Counted from the first letter of the stretch, positions 1 through 10,940 are shown. The stretch is DNA of 64,000 nucleotides from Heracleum sosnowskyi (GCA_030848705.1 CM061243.1:117080674-117144673); one strand, 5' to 3'. Notes: generated by a model not told the origin, from the letters alone. Program-made: numbers and translations.

Positions 1-91
1 TGAGGTAATATCCAAGCCAAGGACAATAATTTACCAAAGCCTATCTCAAGACAGTAGTATTGACCAACTAGTAATTCCCTCAGACCTTTTA

Positions 92-1429
92 ATGAAGAAC
101 AATGCAAAGATCAACCAGGTGCTGCAAATGCTGAGAGCTAAGAGAGGAGCTAGGACAGCTGAGGAACTAGAGATGATTCGAACTCTACAATCTTTTCTGA
201 TTCATGGAGCCATTCCTGAATCTGTCAAAGAAAAGAGCAAAAAGAAGGATGGGGAGGATGATGATGAGGAGAAAACCTATGAAAGGAGATCTCAGACAAG
301 GAGAAATAAGGATGGATCTAGTGAGAACAGCAGAAGCAAATATCCTAAGAAATCAAAAGATGCTGGTGATGACAAGAGGGACTCCAAAGGGACAAAGGAA
401 ACAACTAGGAAAACAAGAAGTGGAATTCAGCAAGTCAAGGACATTGCTAGCAGCACTTTAACCACAACACAAGACTCTAAGTCTAGGGTGGGTACTGTTA
501 GCAATGATCCTCCAAAATCATTATCCATGACTTCTGAACCTGAATTGCCACAGAAGAAAGATGAAGCCACTAAAGTAATTTCAAGAAAACACTTCCACAA
601 AGTTACAGCTAGTGGAGTGTTACAGTGGATGAAGGGGAAAGGAATGAAGCTACTTCCAAGTGATGTGGCACTGAAGACTAAATCTCCCTGTTCCAGAAAG
701 GTATCTCTTGTGAAGCATTTGAAGATCAAGAGTGTACCCAGAAGGATAAGGATAACAAAGAAGACTGGAAAACTCACTAATGTTATTGGCATCAATGTGC
801 TTCCACTAGATGAGGACTATGATGAAGATGCCCTAGCATTTTTGAGGGCTCAAAGGATCTTTGAAGTCAAAGTGAAGTTGGATCATCTAGAGATCAAGTA
901 CACTGATGGAAGAGAAAGAATAATGAAACAAGGGGGATGGCAACATTTTGACACCTATGAGCAAGAAAGAATCAATGCCTTGTTAAATTTTGAAGAAAAG
1001 GAAGAAAGGGTGTGGAAAATAGAGATTGCCAGATTCATGAAGATGCACTCTGACTATAAAGAAAATCTAAAGAAGCTGAATGAAGAAAGGAGGCATGAGA
1101 AAGAAAAGAAGATGGCTGAGATGGAAGAAAGAGCAAATGAGCTAAGGGAGAAAGGGCTGTGCAGGGTAAAGCAAAATCCTTATACTGTTGAGTACAAAAA
1201 TCATTATGGAGGAATAAGCAAGATAAGGATGGAGTTCATACATTCATATGTGGAAAGTGCCCTCAGAACAGCAGCCGAAGATCTAAAAGATTCTCCTCTC
1301 TTTGAAGAACTGATTGCAAGGGATGAAATTTTACTGGCCATCTCTGAAATAAAGAAGAATGAAGAAATAAGGAAGAAGAAAGTCTATGATGATTTCTTAG
1401 AGAAACAATTGGAAACTGAAGCTATGTAG
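92..1429 (+). CDS. Retrotransposon accessory (post-pol) ORF, lysine/glutamate-rich protein
   Basis: This 445-aa frame lies between the (unseen) pol region and the 3' LTR of the element at the window start. The first ~150 residues are low-complexity and highly charged, with runs of Lys, Glu and Asp (for example KKKDGEDDDEEK). The middle (~residues 195-270) is basic, then acidic. Residues ~330-390 form a Lys/Glu-rich helix likely to be a coiled coil. I recognise no catalytic motif and no membrane segment or signal peptide, so nothing here supports a real envelope protein. The reading frame may extend upstream of the first Met, because the window starts only 91 bases before it. The long accessory frame of the element at 6376-22447 has a loosely similar composition and the same location. 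Function unknown. Confidence 0.6.
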   Translation: MKNNAKINQVLQMLRAKRGARTAEELEMIRTLQSFLIHGAIPESVKEKSKKKDGEDDDEEKTYERRSQTRRNKDGSSENSRSKYPKKSKDAGDDKRDSKGTKETTRKTRSGIQQVKDIASSTLTTTQDSKSRVGTVSNDPPKSLSMTSEPELPQKKDEATKVISRKHFHKVTASGVLQWMKGKGMKLLPSDVALKTKSPCSRKVSLVKHLKIKSVPRRIRITKKTGKLTNVIGINVLPLDEDYDEDALAFLRAQRIFEVKVKLDHLEIKYTDGRERIMKQGGWQHFDTYEQERINALLNFEEKEERVWKIEIARFMKMHSDYKENLKKLNEERRHEKEKKMAEMEERANELREKGLCRVKQNPYTVEYKNHYGGISKIRMEFIHSYVESALRTAAEDLKDSPLFEELIARDEILLAISEIKKNEEIRKKKVYDDFLEKQLETEAM

Positions 1430-1569
1430 CTCAAGGAGAATTTCTGTAAGACTAAATTTCCAAGTTGTTATCAAATTCTGTTCTTAACTTTATCTTCTTT
1501 ATACTTGTTCTTTTTATGTTAGTTAGGCTTGTTATCAGACATGAAATTGTGCCTAAGGGTCTTACTCAC

Positions 1570-1583
1570 AATTTGGGGGAGAT
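1570..1583 (+). other. Polypurine tract of the retrotransposon at the window start
   Basis: A purine run, tttgggggagat, abuts the LTR start at 1584. It would prime plus-strand DNA synthesis. The same tract, read on the minus strand, abuts the 3' LTR of the complete element at 7432, which supports a common lineage. Confidence 0.75.
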
Positions 1584-2070
1584 TGTTAGGCTCAAGACAT
1601 GTCTGAATACCACTATTAACAAGCCTACACTATGTGACTATGTCACATTACATGACCTAGTGAGTTCTATCACTGGGATATAGTATAGGTCTCTAAATGT
1701 ACTTGTCTTGTTCTTATGAACAATAGCTTTATCATGTATGCTCAGATTTATAATGAGCTTAGTAAAGTTTCTTGCATCTAGATTGTATATAGGCCATTGA
1801 ATAATTATCCTGGTAGAAGTTCAGAAGTGTTCATGCAGCAGGATAGAGATGAATAAGGCTATAAAGAAATAAGTTGCAGGAATTTGTCTAAGGCATTATA
1901 TAGCAAAGTCAAAAGAAAGCTATGTCATGAAGTCACCAATATCCATGTCGTGAAGTACTATATCGCATAGTCCATTTTGTACTATGTCGAGAAGTCCTCA
2001 AGACACATGTCGTGAAGTGTTGAAGTCAGCAAAGTCAAAGGAGCCTAGATCGTGAAGTCCTCAGAAGCAC

Positions 2071-2215
2071 TATGTCGCATAGTCATCAAATGACCTATGT
2101 CGCATAGTCATCAAATGACCTATGTCACATAGTCATCAAATGACCTATGTCGCATAGTCATCAAATGACCTATGTCGCATAGTCGTCAAATGACCTATGT
2201 CGCAAATTCTTCAAA
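2071..2215 (+). repeat. 25-bp tandem repeat in the LTR with a short inverted repeat in each unit
   Basis: Units start at 2071, 2096, 2121, 2146, 2171 and (partial) 2196, an exact 25-bp period. Each unit contains CTATG-TCG-CATAG, an inverted repeat with a 3-bp spacer, followed by tcatcaaatgac. The third unit has cac in place of cgc. The array lies upstream of the TATA-like element, where LTR enhancers usually sit. Confidence 0.85.
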
Positions 2216-2563
2216 GGCTATATCGCGTAGTCCTCACAAGGGAGATCGCGAAGTCAGGAATAAAGTGGAGTTCACGATATCAACACTTAGCCGTTTACAA
2301 CAAGACAAATCAAGGTACAGAATCAAGAATCAAAAGAGACAAATACTGAAGCATTTGTTCTGGCAAGGTGGTCCAAAGAACAGATGGCAAATCTACAGCT
2401 AAACTTGGAGAGAAAGATAAGAGACAAGCAGCTACAGAAACGGGAAAGACTCCGAAAAGCAGGTGGTCCCCTGTCACAGTTAACGTCTTATGGCAGGACA
2501 AGTTGGACTTTCAGCAAGGGGTAACTGTGTAAAAATAGGTGTGTGCACTAGTTTGTATAGGGC

Positions 2564-2573
2564 TTATATATAT
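2564..2573 (+). promoter_or_regulatory. TATA-like element of the LTR promoter
   Basis: ttatatatat lies in a moderately GC-containing part of the LTR, about 320 bp before the LTR end. This placement suits the U3/R border of a plant LTR. No transcript data support it. Confidence 0.4.
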
Positions 2574-2887
2574 CATGCACATCCTATTGTTAGCTGTAAG
2601 AGAGATACACATAGTTTTTATCTTAAGCTCTTTTCTCTGTAAGCAAGCAAGTTCAAACTGTTCTTGTTTAGAAGCCAGAAATTCGATTGTGAATTTCTTG
2701 GAAAGCTGTAGTATTTAATTTGCTTATACAAAGTAGATTAAAGTGATTGTGTGTGTTATTTACTTTCTGCATATTACATATCATAATCATATACAGTCTG
2801 TTACTTAGTTTTCAAGAATCGAAAAATATATCAAACTATCCATTCACCCCCCCTCTGTCTAGTTTCTAGTAGTATTCATTTCTAACA

Positions 2888-3338
2888 CCCTCTTTTTCCA
2901 ATTAACTTTTTTAGCTAAAACATGTTATATTTTCTATTTTCCTTACTAAAATTCATCCTTTTCCAAATATATCACGAACAAACCCTTATCTATTTACTTT
3001 AAAATCTATTTTAATACTTTTAATTGACAATTACCTTTTTCAACTGAAACATGTCACATTTTCTATTTTTTTTACTAAAACCCCTCTTTTTTCAAAAATA
3101 TCATGGGCAAATCGGTACTTTTATATTTTAAAATTCAACGAAAACATGTTACTTTCTATTTTTCTTACTAAAACCCCTCTTTTTCCAAAATATCACGGGC
3201 AAATCGTTACTTATTTATTTTAAAATCCATTTTAATACTTTTAATTATTTAAAAATGTTTAACACACCTACTTATTTTTTTAAATAAATGCAATTAATAA
3301 AATATAAAAAATAACTTATCTTAAAAAAATAAAATAAG

Positions 3339-3407
<69 letters not shown>

Positions 3408-3884
3408 GGTAATATTATTACATATTTATAACTGATTAAAAGAAACTAATTTTCTAACATATATCTCATATTACACATATTATTAATAACACATTACCAA
3501 ACAATTAAAACTTTAGTAATATGACATTACCTATTAATAAAACTCATCTTCTAAATATGACACATGCAAACTAATTTATTAATAACCAATTACTTTTTTC
3601 AGCTGAAACATATTACCTATTTAATACATCTATTTAACTAAAACATTTCATTTTCTAAAAATAAAATGGGCAACATATATATCATTTTCTAAAAATAAAA
3701 TAATCAAACCTTTAATTAATTTTTTTAAATCTATTTTAATAGTTTAATTATTTAAAAAAGTTTACCTATTTTAACATGTCTATCTATTTTTCTTAACAAA
3801 TACAAATAATAAAAATATTAAAATATAAATAATAAAATTACAACTATTAGAAACAATCCGTGTATCGCACGGATTTTAAGCTAG
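2888..3884 (+). mobile_element. Helitron remnant, 3' end at CTAG
   Basis: The right end is a typical Helitron 3' end: a perfect 8-bp stem hairpin (aatccgtg-tatcg-cacggatt, 3855-3875) followed by tttaagCTAG at 3881-3884 and a host T. The body is AT-rich and resembles the reverse complement of the Helitrons at 25724-27275 (shared blocks such as aaacccctctttttcc and atatcacgggcaaat). The 5' part is cut off by the retrotransposon LTR ending at 2887. It contains no coding sequence, so it is non-autonomous. Confidence 0.7.
3340..3405. repeat. (AT)n microsatellite
   Basis: About 33 uninterrupted AT dinucleotides inside the Helitron remnant. Replication slippage makes this length likely to vary between individuals or assemblies. 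Confidence 0.95.
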
Positions 3885-4959
3885 TTATACTATTGTAAGA
3901 GCAACATAGGATATAATGTTTTTATTTTTATTTATATTTATATTATTACAACAAAATATATTGATAATTTGGACGGTTAACATGCTTACTAAGCTAATAA
4001 AGTTTTATAAAATCTATAAGTTTTTTTTAGATTTGAAGTATGAAAGTAGTACTTTTAATTTTTTTTTTCAAAAGATAGCATTTTTAAAAGTACTAAAATC
4101 TCAAAAAATTTAAAAATAAATTTCAAAATTAATGTAAAAGTCGCCCGTGCTTTGCACAGGTTATAGACATTATTAAAGCCGAGATATTGAAAGTTTTGAT
4201 TTTTCATTTTCGGTCATTTATTCTATTTAATAAATAATAAAATAATATAAAATAAGTAACTAATTGATTGCCTTTTATAATTAAAACACTTTTTTGTAAC
4301 AAAATCTACTCCTTTTTCCAAAAATATCACAGTCAATTACCTTTAAATTAAAACATATTATTTTTTATATTTGTTTTCACTAAAATCTCTCTTTTCAAAA
4401 AATATCATCTCTCTTTTCCAAAAATATCATGTGCAACCCTTACTTATTTATTTTAAAATCTATTTTAATATTTTTAATTATTTAAAAAGCCTACCTATTT
4501 TAACATACAAACATATTTTTTTAACAAATACAATTAATATAATTAAAATACTTCTAAAAATATTACGAACATTTACTTTTTTTTAATTAAAACATGTTAG
4601 CTTTTCTATTTGTTCTTATTATTTGTCTTTTATAATTAAAATACTTTTTTCTAACAAAATTTACTCCTTTTACAAAAATATCACGGACAATTATCTTTAA
4701 AGTAAAACATATTACCCTTTATATTTGTTCTCACTAAAATATCTATTTTCCAAAAAAATCAGTTGCAACCCTTATTTATTTATTTTAAAATCTATTTTAA
4801 TGCTTTTAATTATTTAAAAAGCTTACCTATTTTAACATGTCAACACATTTTTTTAACAAATACAATTAATATAATTAAAATACTTCTAAAAATATCACGA
4901 GCATTTACTTTTTTTTAACCGAAACATGTTAGATTTTCTATTTGTCCTTATTATTAATA
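3885..4959 (+). mobile_element. Helitron-derived AT-rich DNA with a second hairpin and a 5'-end-like sequence
   Basis: This stretch has no credible gene. A hairpin-like sequence (cccgtgc-ttt-gcacagg, 4144-4160) resembles Helitron 3' hairpins but is not followed by a clear CTAG. From about 4166 the sequence attattaaagccgagatatt resembles the 5' ends of the Helitrons ending at 26618 and 27275. The blocks that follow (4260-4950) repeat Helitron body sequence twice. I read it as a truncated plus-strand copy abutting the next element's end at 4960. Confidence 0.5.
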
Positions 4960-4970
4960 CTAGTTTATTA

Positions 4971-4990
4971 AGCCGCGCTTCGCAGCGGCT
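4971..4990 (-). other. Helitron H1 3' terminal hairpin
   Basis: A 6-bp stem (agccgc/gcggct) with an 8-nt loop, 7 bp from the terminal CTAG. Near-identical hairpins occur at 23638-23657 (H2) and, with one mismatch, at 32029-32048 on the plus strand (H5). Confidence 0.8.
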
Positions 4991-6375
4991 TTATAATAAT
5001 ATCTCTAAATTTTCTCAAAAAATATTCTACAAAATACGTTTTTAAATAAAATAATATTTCTAATATAAAATTAAGTTTTGTTTTGAATTATATATATATA
5101 TAAAATTCTAGATCGTTCAATCAAAAATTACGATTATACCTTCAGAGCTATTAAAATCTTCACTACCTTCAAATCTACTCCGAGTAAGAAAAAAATCAAA
5201 AAATATGAACAAACATCCTTTTTGTTTCCGGGAGAATTTTTTTATTAATAATGATCTCTTTTTGTTAAAACAAATAACAACAAAAACAACAACAACCTCT
5301 TCCTTTTAAAAAATAATAATTTAATGACCTCTTCTCAATATTTCTTATTCTTGTATGACTTTTGTTATAGATGCACCGACTTATTGAATTTTGTTAAAAA
5401 TTCACACACTAAATAAATTCTTCAGTCGAATAAATCTTAACATGATATTTTCGAAATATATACACTATAAATTTCTTAATATACAATTTTTATCTTTGAA
5501 TTTTCCTGTATGAATTACAGAAAATATTTTACTAAAAGATATAATCTTTTCTCATAAAAAACAGAGCAATAAATATCTAAACGTTAAAAAACAATGATAA
5601 AATTTGTTTTTGAAGACACGATAAATTCTTCACTTTCGAGTTACCTTGTATACAGGTGTATCAACTTTTAACTATAAATTCAAAACTAATAACGTACACA
5701 CATAAACATATAAATCAATTCACAACTGAATGTACATGAAAATCAACTTGCTCGGCCTATTATTTTAACTGATTAACTGATGAATCCCCCTCCATATTAA
5801 TCCATGTCTTAACTCAATCAACACTAATAGCAAATAACTTGTCTTGTCAAACATTTTAATATGATCTTGCATTAGGATACAAACAAACGTAATAAGATAA
5901 ATAACATAAAGGAAAAAGTCTCATATTCATGTACTCATATACACACTTTTAACATGAACAAACAAAAAAGTAAGAAGAACAATGTTGACAACAAAAATTG
6001 TAGTAGACAATTAACAGAGTTTATGTGTATATTTATACTATTAATTAGCTGTTTGTATGAAAGTATTAAAGATAATTAATTATTTACCAAGTAATTACTT
6101 AATTTCTTATGCAAGACTGATCTAATTTCTTAACTTCTTATTTACCAATATGTTCTTGTATTTTCTATTATATTACATTAAAAAATAAAGTTTAGGAAAG
6201 CAGAATGTTAAGATGGTAATTTCATTTGAAAAGAAATATTATGAGAATATCTAGATAATAAAAAAAAGGAAGTTCAAAATAATGTAAAGTAATACACTTT
6301 TTTTAATTTAGATATTTGAAGGTAAGAATATTATAATTGAATATTTAGTTTCCTACATTTGTAATATTTAGTTTC

Positions 6376-7432
6376 TGTTGGTCCTCGTGTATTGCAGAAG
6401 GGGGGGGGGGATGAATGCAATACTGATAAAATTCAATCTCAATTTCAACAACCAAAACTAAGATTTAATGTTATCAATAATATGTATGCATTCACAAACA
6501 GTATAATCTGAAGACATGATTCACAAAATAAATGTTTTTATTTATTTTGCAAAGTGTTGCTACAACCTCAAGAGAGAATTCTTGAGCTTCGGTTTTTCTT
6601 CAAGACACTTACTTGTCTTTTTTTACATCTCTAGAATGAATTGATAGTCTAAGTATAAACTAATCCTATCACTGTCAACACGGGTTTGTGAAGCTGCTGT
6701 CATTATCAAGTGGCAGCTTCTTACAGATTGTCTACCCATGTGACTTTCCTAAATTGCTAACATGTCAGATATACAATACAAAGAAAGCAACCTAGATTCA
6801 TTCTATTTCCAGCTAAAACAATTTAGCAAATAGAGACTTGACCTTGCTCTTTGAATTGATTCGCTTTTGTTTTGTAGTGCTTGAAGCTTCTGTCATAGTC
6901 TTGCAGACTTGGTGCAGCTTAGGGATACTGCAACACGCCTGTTTCTTGAACATTGAGACTGTCACGGGATTTGACTGAGAAGATACCTAGAACAAGGATC
7001 TTTCTCGAGACAGTTACTTTTGCCGCAAAGCTTGCTGTCATAGGAATGTTCTTTTGGTGACAGTATGAGTTCCCCGCATAGAGTGCTGTCGAGGTTTCCA
7101 AACTTGCTGTCGAGGGCTAAAGTTGCTGTCGCGTAGTCTTCCGCCAATGTTGTTGTCAGAGTGAATATGCTGTCGTGACTTGCAACATTCTGTCTTCTTG
7201 TAATCTTACTGTCAATGCTTATGACAGTAACCTTTATTCATGCTGTCATCTAATATGCATTCTTTGAGGCTTGAACACAGAAAGTGAACTTCTTCCAAAT
7301 TACACAATTAAAATAACATTGCATACTGATTACAAGAACATACTTTGGCTGTGACAGTATGTTCTACTTAATTAAGAATTAAGTACATACAAGGTTAAGT
7401 TGTTTCTATGCTATCACCCATAAATCCCAACA
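6376..7432 (-). repeat. 3' LTR of the complete retrotransposon
   Basis: 1057 bp, TGTTGG...CCAACA. It matches the 5' LTR at 21397-22447 except for one substitution near 6519, a 6-bp gttttt present only here (~6535), and one substitution near 6896. It carries an 11-G run at 6400-6410. Many copies of GCTGTC, GACAGT and related motifs are spread through 6680-7370. Confidence 0.95.
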
Positions 7433-7446
7433 ATCTCCCCCAATTT
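7433..7446 (-). other. Polypurine tract of the complete retrotransposon
   Basis: On the minus strand, aattgggggagat lies directly before the 3' LTR. It confirms that the element reads leftward in this window. Confidence 0.85.
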
Positions 7447-7524
7447 GTTTTTATGGATAATAACAACAAATTTACAATATATGCTGACAACTTAACTAAC
7501 AAGATCAGAATGGATTAAGAATTT

Positions 7525-10314
7525 TTACTTAGCTTGAGATTTCCTCTTCTGTCTTGTTACATCCTCTCTTTTGAGAGCTTCAACCAAGCAGCCTCTTAGA
7601 CCTTCTACAAGAGAGATTTCAGCAGGAGTGACTGCAGCATCTTCTATTTCTTCAATAATCTTCTTGATAGTAGGAGAGATAAGAGAACTAGCATCCCTGA
7701 GATTCAACCATTGCTCTTGATCAAATGGATAGCTTCTGAAGTGGAGTTCTTCATGAATGAGCTTGAATCTACTTCCAGGATAAGCATTGAGAGACATCCT
7801 CCTTTGCTTGTCTAGCTTTGAACATTCTCCTTTTCTCCTTTCTAATATTTCCTTTATCTCATCAGAACAAATCTGCTCCAAGGGATGAATTGATCCAGCT
7901 ACCATATACTGTAAATCCTTCAGAATAGTTGTTTTTAGCTTGTGCAAGCTGCAAACATAGATTTCTTCTTTTAGGTACTTCATTCTTAGGGGATTTTCCA
8001 GCATACATGTTTGATAATTTGGAGCTTCACTTTCTGCCTTGTTAGCAGTCTTGCATCTTTCCAGGAGTTCAGCTTCCTTCTTATCAAGTTCTGACTGATA
8101 TTGAGAATATTGAGAAGATTCAGGTCTTTTGCTTGGCTTGGGTTGCCCTTCCTCTGTGGGTTGGGTTTGCCCTTCTTCCGTGGGTAAATCATCAAACTCA
8201 TAGTACCAGTGATATGGTATAGGAGAAGCTGGTAGATCAGTTGAAATATCAGCATCATCAAAATCTGCAAAATTGTAGCCAAATTTCTGATAGAATTCAG
8301 CATCCCTATCAGCCTGATATTTCAGAATATGTTCCATGACAGACTCTGGAACATTATCATAGCTCTCCAGCAACTCTACCATTCTTTCCAGGTAGAAGAA
8401 GTCAATTCTCCTTTTATCTAAGGTTGATATCCTACCACTGGTTGATGTGGATACCAGATTGAAATCCTTATCAACCTTGGTAGATCTTGATTCTTCCCAC
8501 CACAGAATGTACTCAGTGACCTCTTGATTTGCATCCATCTTAACCTCAACACTCTTGATTTCTCTAGATTGCATCTGTTGTATCTTAAGACTGTTGGGAG
8601 GTATTGATTGAATTGGCATCCTAAGATTTCTTCCTAATCCAGTGGCCTTTTCCTTTCCTGAGTACTTGTGCTTTCCTTCAGGTTTCTGTCTAGAAAACCA
8701 TGCTTTTGCTTTAGCTTTCAGTCTTTTGGGCTTGACAGTAGCTTTGGCTTCATTCTTGACAGAACCTTCCTTGACAGTACCTTTGTCGACAGTGTCTTCC
8801 ATGACAGCATCTTCTATGACAGTTTCCTTGTCGACAGTATCTTTGGTGACAACATCCTTTTCAGCATTTATGCAGTCAACAACACATCTAAGAATGCTTG
8901 CCTCCAAAGCTTCCAGTATTCTTGGCTCCTCTTCATCTGTTGCACCAGCATCTTTCTTTTCTTGACTAGGAGTTTCTTCATTGCCTTCATTCTGAGATTG
9001 AATACCAGTATTCCCAGAATTACTTCCACCAGCATTTCCTGCATTTCCAGAAGTTTCACCACCTCCAACCTCATCATTATCATCATCATCTTGAAAAGGA
9101 ATATCATAGAGGCAGCTTCCATCTTGATCAACTCTTTTGGCATTGGCTCTAGAGATTAGCCCCTTCACTCTAGCTCCCAGTGCCTTGTCTCTCAACACCA
9201 GCATTTTGTAGATCTCTTGAACAGCAAAGACTCTTCCTGGATTGGAATTTGAGCTTAGTATTCCATCTAACACTCTCAGAATTGATTCAGTTTGCATCCT
9301 GGATGGACTGATCAAATTCATAAAGTTGTTCCTTCTTGTGCCATCCTTTGTAGTAGATCTGTAGAAAACACATGGTGGATTTGTGTAGACTTCAGGTAGC
9401 TTCTCTGTGATCATGTTCTGGATTTGCATATTCAAAACTTCATTGAATGGTGTTTGAGTTACCTTGATCTTTCCCTTCATTGCACACAACACCTTTGCTG
9501 GCAGACTCTGCAATAGTTCCATTGTGATGAAATAAGATATGCCAGAAGTGAAGTAGATACTTACAGCCCATCTTTTCTCATCATTCACCATTACACTGAC
9601 ACTGGTGATTTGATCCTTTAGCAGTTTTGTGGTGTTGATTGGACTGTTGCTTGGAGCATTCATTGCTTCTTCCACTAGACTGCTAAATTCAGTGTCATGA
9701 TTCTGTAATGTGCTCTCCCTGTAATCCACCATTATAGTATTGGCTTCTTCTTGATCAAACTCAGTACAATTGGACCAAGTATGTCCCTTATGGATGGATT
9801 CAGGCAGTTTCCCTTTACCTTTCCCAAGCTTATTTTGTTCCTCCATTTCTCTCCATCTTTTCTGTAGAGCAGTTTCTTGAGTTGCTGAAGTTGGTTCTCT
9901 AATTGTCACAGGAGGTAGAATTGGGTGTCTAGATGCAGGTCTTCTTTGCAGTGCATCTTGAGTTGCCTTAGACATCAACACCCTTTCTCCATCCAAGTCA
10001 CCTTCAACAAGATCTTCAGCTTTATCCTTTGATTGTTCACTGCTTGGTTTGACTTGCTCCCCTTTTGTCATTGCTTTACTCTTGACTCCAGAACCTTGTT
10101 TTGCTCCCCCTTTGGTCTTCACAGTTACTTGCTCCCCCTGAGTTCCACCAGATTCCTGAATAGATATAGATTCTGATCTTGCTACCTTCTCCCCCTTAGT
10201 TGAGTTGGCAGCTACTAGGTCAGTAAGGAACTGTAGAGAATGTTGAGTGGCAGCAAAACCATCAACTACCAGTTGAGAGAGAGAGAGTCCATCTTGAAGT
10301 TCAAGGTAGCACAT
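7525..10314 (-). CDS. Accessory post-pol ORF of the retrotransposon, C-terminal segment
   Basis: A 929-aa open frame between pol and the 3' LTR. The start (10314) is only the first Met in this frame. The segment overlaps the upstream frame (10266-10940) at a (GA)n run near 10271-10284, and the overlap reads as one protein split by a frameshift. Seen: an N-terminal low-complexity, Lys/Glu/Gly-rich stretch (to ~residue 150); Asn/Gly-rich and acidic patches (~residues 410-460); a run of Asp-Thr-Val/Lys-Glu-type repeats (~480-520) encoded by the GACAG motif; and a C-terminal charged helical region with likely coiled coils. No membrane anchor, signal peptide or catalytic motif is evident. Position matches the extra coding region of Sirevirus-type elements. 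Molecular role unknown. Confidence 0.6.
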   Translation of the reverse strand: MCYLELQDGLSLSQLVVDGFAATQHSLQFLTDLVAANSTKGEKVARSESISIQESGGTQGEQVTVKTKGGAKQGSGVKSKAMTKGEQVKPSSEQSKDKAEDLVEGDLDGERVLMSKATQDALQRRPASRHPILPPVTIREPTSATQETALQKRWREMEEQNKLGKGKGKLPESIHKGHTWSNCTEFDQEEANTIMVDYRESTLQNHDTEFSSLVEEAMNAPSNSPINTTKLLKDQITSVSVMVNDEKRWAVSIYFTSGISYFITMELLQSLPAKVLCAMKGKIKVTQTPFNEVLNMQIQNMITEKLPEVYTNPPCVFYRSTTKDGTRRNNFMNLISPSRMQTESILRVLDGILSSNSNPGRVFAVQEIYKMLVLRDKALGARVKGLISRANAKRVDQDGSCLYDIPFQDDDDNDEVGGGETSGNAGNAGGSNSGNTGIQSQNEGNEETPSQEKKDAGATDEEEPRILEALEASILRCVVDCINAEKDVVTKDTVDKETVIEDAVMEDTVDKGTVKEGSVKNEAKATVKPKRLKAKAKAWFSRQKPEGKHKYSGKEKATGLGRNLRMPIQSIPPNSLKIQQMQSREIKSVEVKMDANQEVTEYILWWEESRSTKVDKDFNLVSTSTSGRISTLDKRRIDFFYLERMVELLESYDNVPESVMEHILKYQADRDAEFYQKFGYNFADFDDADISTDLPASPIPYHWYYEFDDLPTEEGQTQPTEEGQPKPSKRPESSQYSQYQSELDKKEAELLERCKTANKAESEAPNYQTCMLENPLRMKYLKEEIYVCSLHKLKTTILKDLQYMVAGSIHPLEQICSDEIKEILERRKGECSKLDKQRRMSLNAYPGSRFKLIHEELHFRSYPFDQEQWLNLRDASSLISPTIKKIIEEIEDAAVTPAEISLVEGLRGCLVEALKREDVTRQKRKSQAK

Positions 10315-10940
10315 TGTCCTTCCAGAGCTGTGATCCTGTTACCAAAATTTGCAGAGGGGCCACCATTCCTTAACCTTCTTGGAGGGGAAGGAAAAGAAAG
10401 GGGCTTGGAGGCTATGGGGGTTCTCACACTCTCAGGGTGTTTTTGAGTGATCTCATCACTCCTCACAGTTTGACTCTTAAGGCCTAATGCCTGAATAGTG
10501 TGGGCTCCCTCAAGTTCTCTCTGGACATGCTCAAGTCCCTCTCCTTTTGCCAGCTCATTTGGCTGCCTCTCATTTTTATATTCACCTCTCTTTTCTTTTA
10601 TCTCTTTTTTCTTTTTCACACCCTCACTCAACCTAAATGCATGGGTATGAGCAGTACTAACATGCATTGAAGGAGAAGATTTAGAATGTACCTTCAAGAG
10701 TTTGGCAAGAGGTAGGTCATCATCAGAGGCATCCTCAAGGAGTACAGCATCAAAATCTGGCTGAGAGGACTGGACAACATCTTTGGCAGGAATGTTACTG
10801 TCAGTTGGAGTGTGGACAGCAGGTTCTGGCATGACAGCATCTTTGGGATGTGGAGTGACAGTAGGTCCTGTGTGAAGGAATTTACGGATGAGCGGAAGCG
10901 TGATATAACATTTATTCCGTAAAAACCATGTATCGCACAT
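10266..10940 (-). pseudogene. Accessory ORF segment between an insertion and a dinucleotide frameshift
   Basis: A 224-aa frame that continues the accessory protein upstream of the 929-aa segment. Its first ~24 codons (10869-10940) lie inside an inserted element, so only about 10266-10868 is original. It ends shortly after the (CT)n run near 10271-10284, where the other frame takes over. Contents are Pro/Ser/Lys-rich and acidic (residues ~60-75, VLLEDASDDD). No known domain recognised. Confidence 0.5.

Larger units (their letters stand above)
1..2887 (+). mobile_element. Ty1/copia-type (Sirevirus-like) LTR retrotransposon, 3' part
   Basis: The window opens inside an LTR retrotransposon read on the plus strand. 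Seen: a charged accessory ORF (92-1429), a polypurine tract ending in gggggagat just before 1584, and a 1304-bp LTR from TGTTAG at 1584 to CTAACA at 2887. The polypurine tract is almost the same as that of the complete element at 6376-22447, and both elements carry an accessory ORF between pol and the 3' LTR. Extra coding capacity in this position is known for Sirevirus-type copia elements. The gag-pol part and 5' LTR lie outside the window, so age and integrity cannot be judged. Downstream of 2887 the sequence continues as Helitron-like DNA, so the element appears to have inserted into a Helitron copy. Confidence 0.8.
1584..2887 (+). repeat. 3' LTR (TGTTAG...CTAACA)
   Basis: The LTR is 1304 bp with 6-bp terminal inverted repeats, TGTTAG and CTAACA. 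It starts directly after the polypurine tract. A TATA-like element lies at 2564-2573. It contains a family of direct repeats with the core ATGTCGCATAGTC (2071-2215) and looser copies (tcgtgaagtc, gcatagtcc) from about 1930. The 5' LTR is outside the window, so LTR divergence cannot be measured. Confidence 0.75.

Noticed and set aside
427..795. 122-codon minus-strand frame opposite the first accessory ORF
   Set aside because: Shadow of the lysine/glutamate-rich plus-strand frame; hydrophobic composition is what antisense of such sequence gives.
2071..2215. 25-bp periodic array as a CRISPR
   Set aside because: Units are directly contiguous with no unique spacers, inside an LTR of a plant retrotransposon.
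3916..4586. Short hydrophobic plus-strand frames in AT-rich DNA
   Set aside because: Phe/Leu/Ile/Lys/Asn-only products expected by chance from AT-rich Helitron sequence.
6919..7147. Two overlapping ~60-codon minus-strand frames, repeated at 21934-22162
   Set aside because: Both lie wholly in the LTRs and are duplicated only because the LTRs are; no protein character.
8642..9159. Plus-strand frames opposite the accessory ORF
   Set aside because: Ser/Phe-rich antisense shadows of the minus-strand Lys/Glu/Asp-rich protein.
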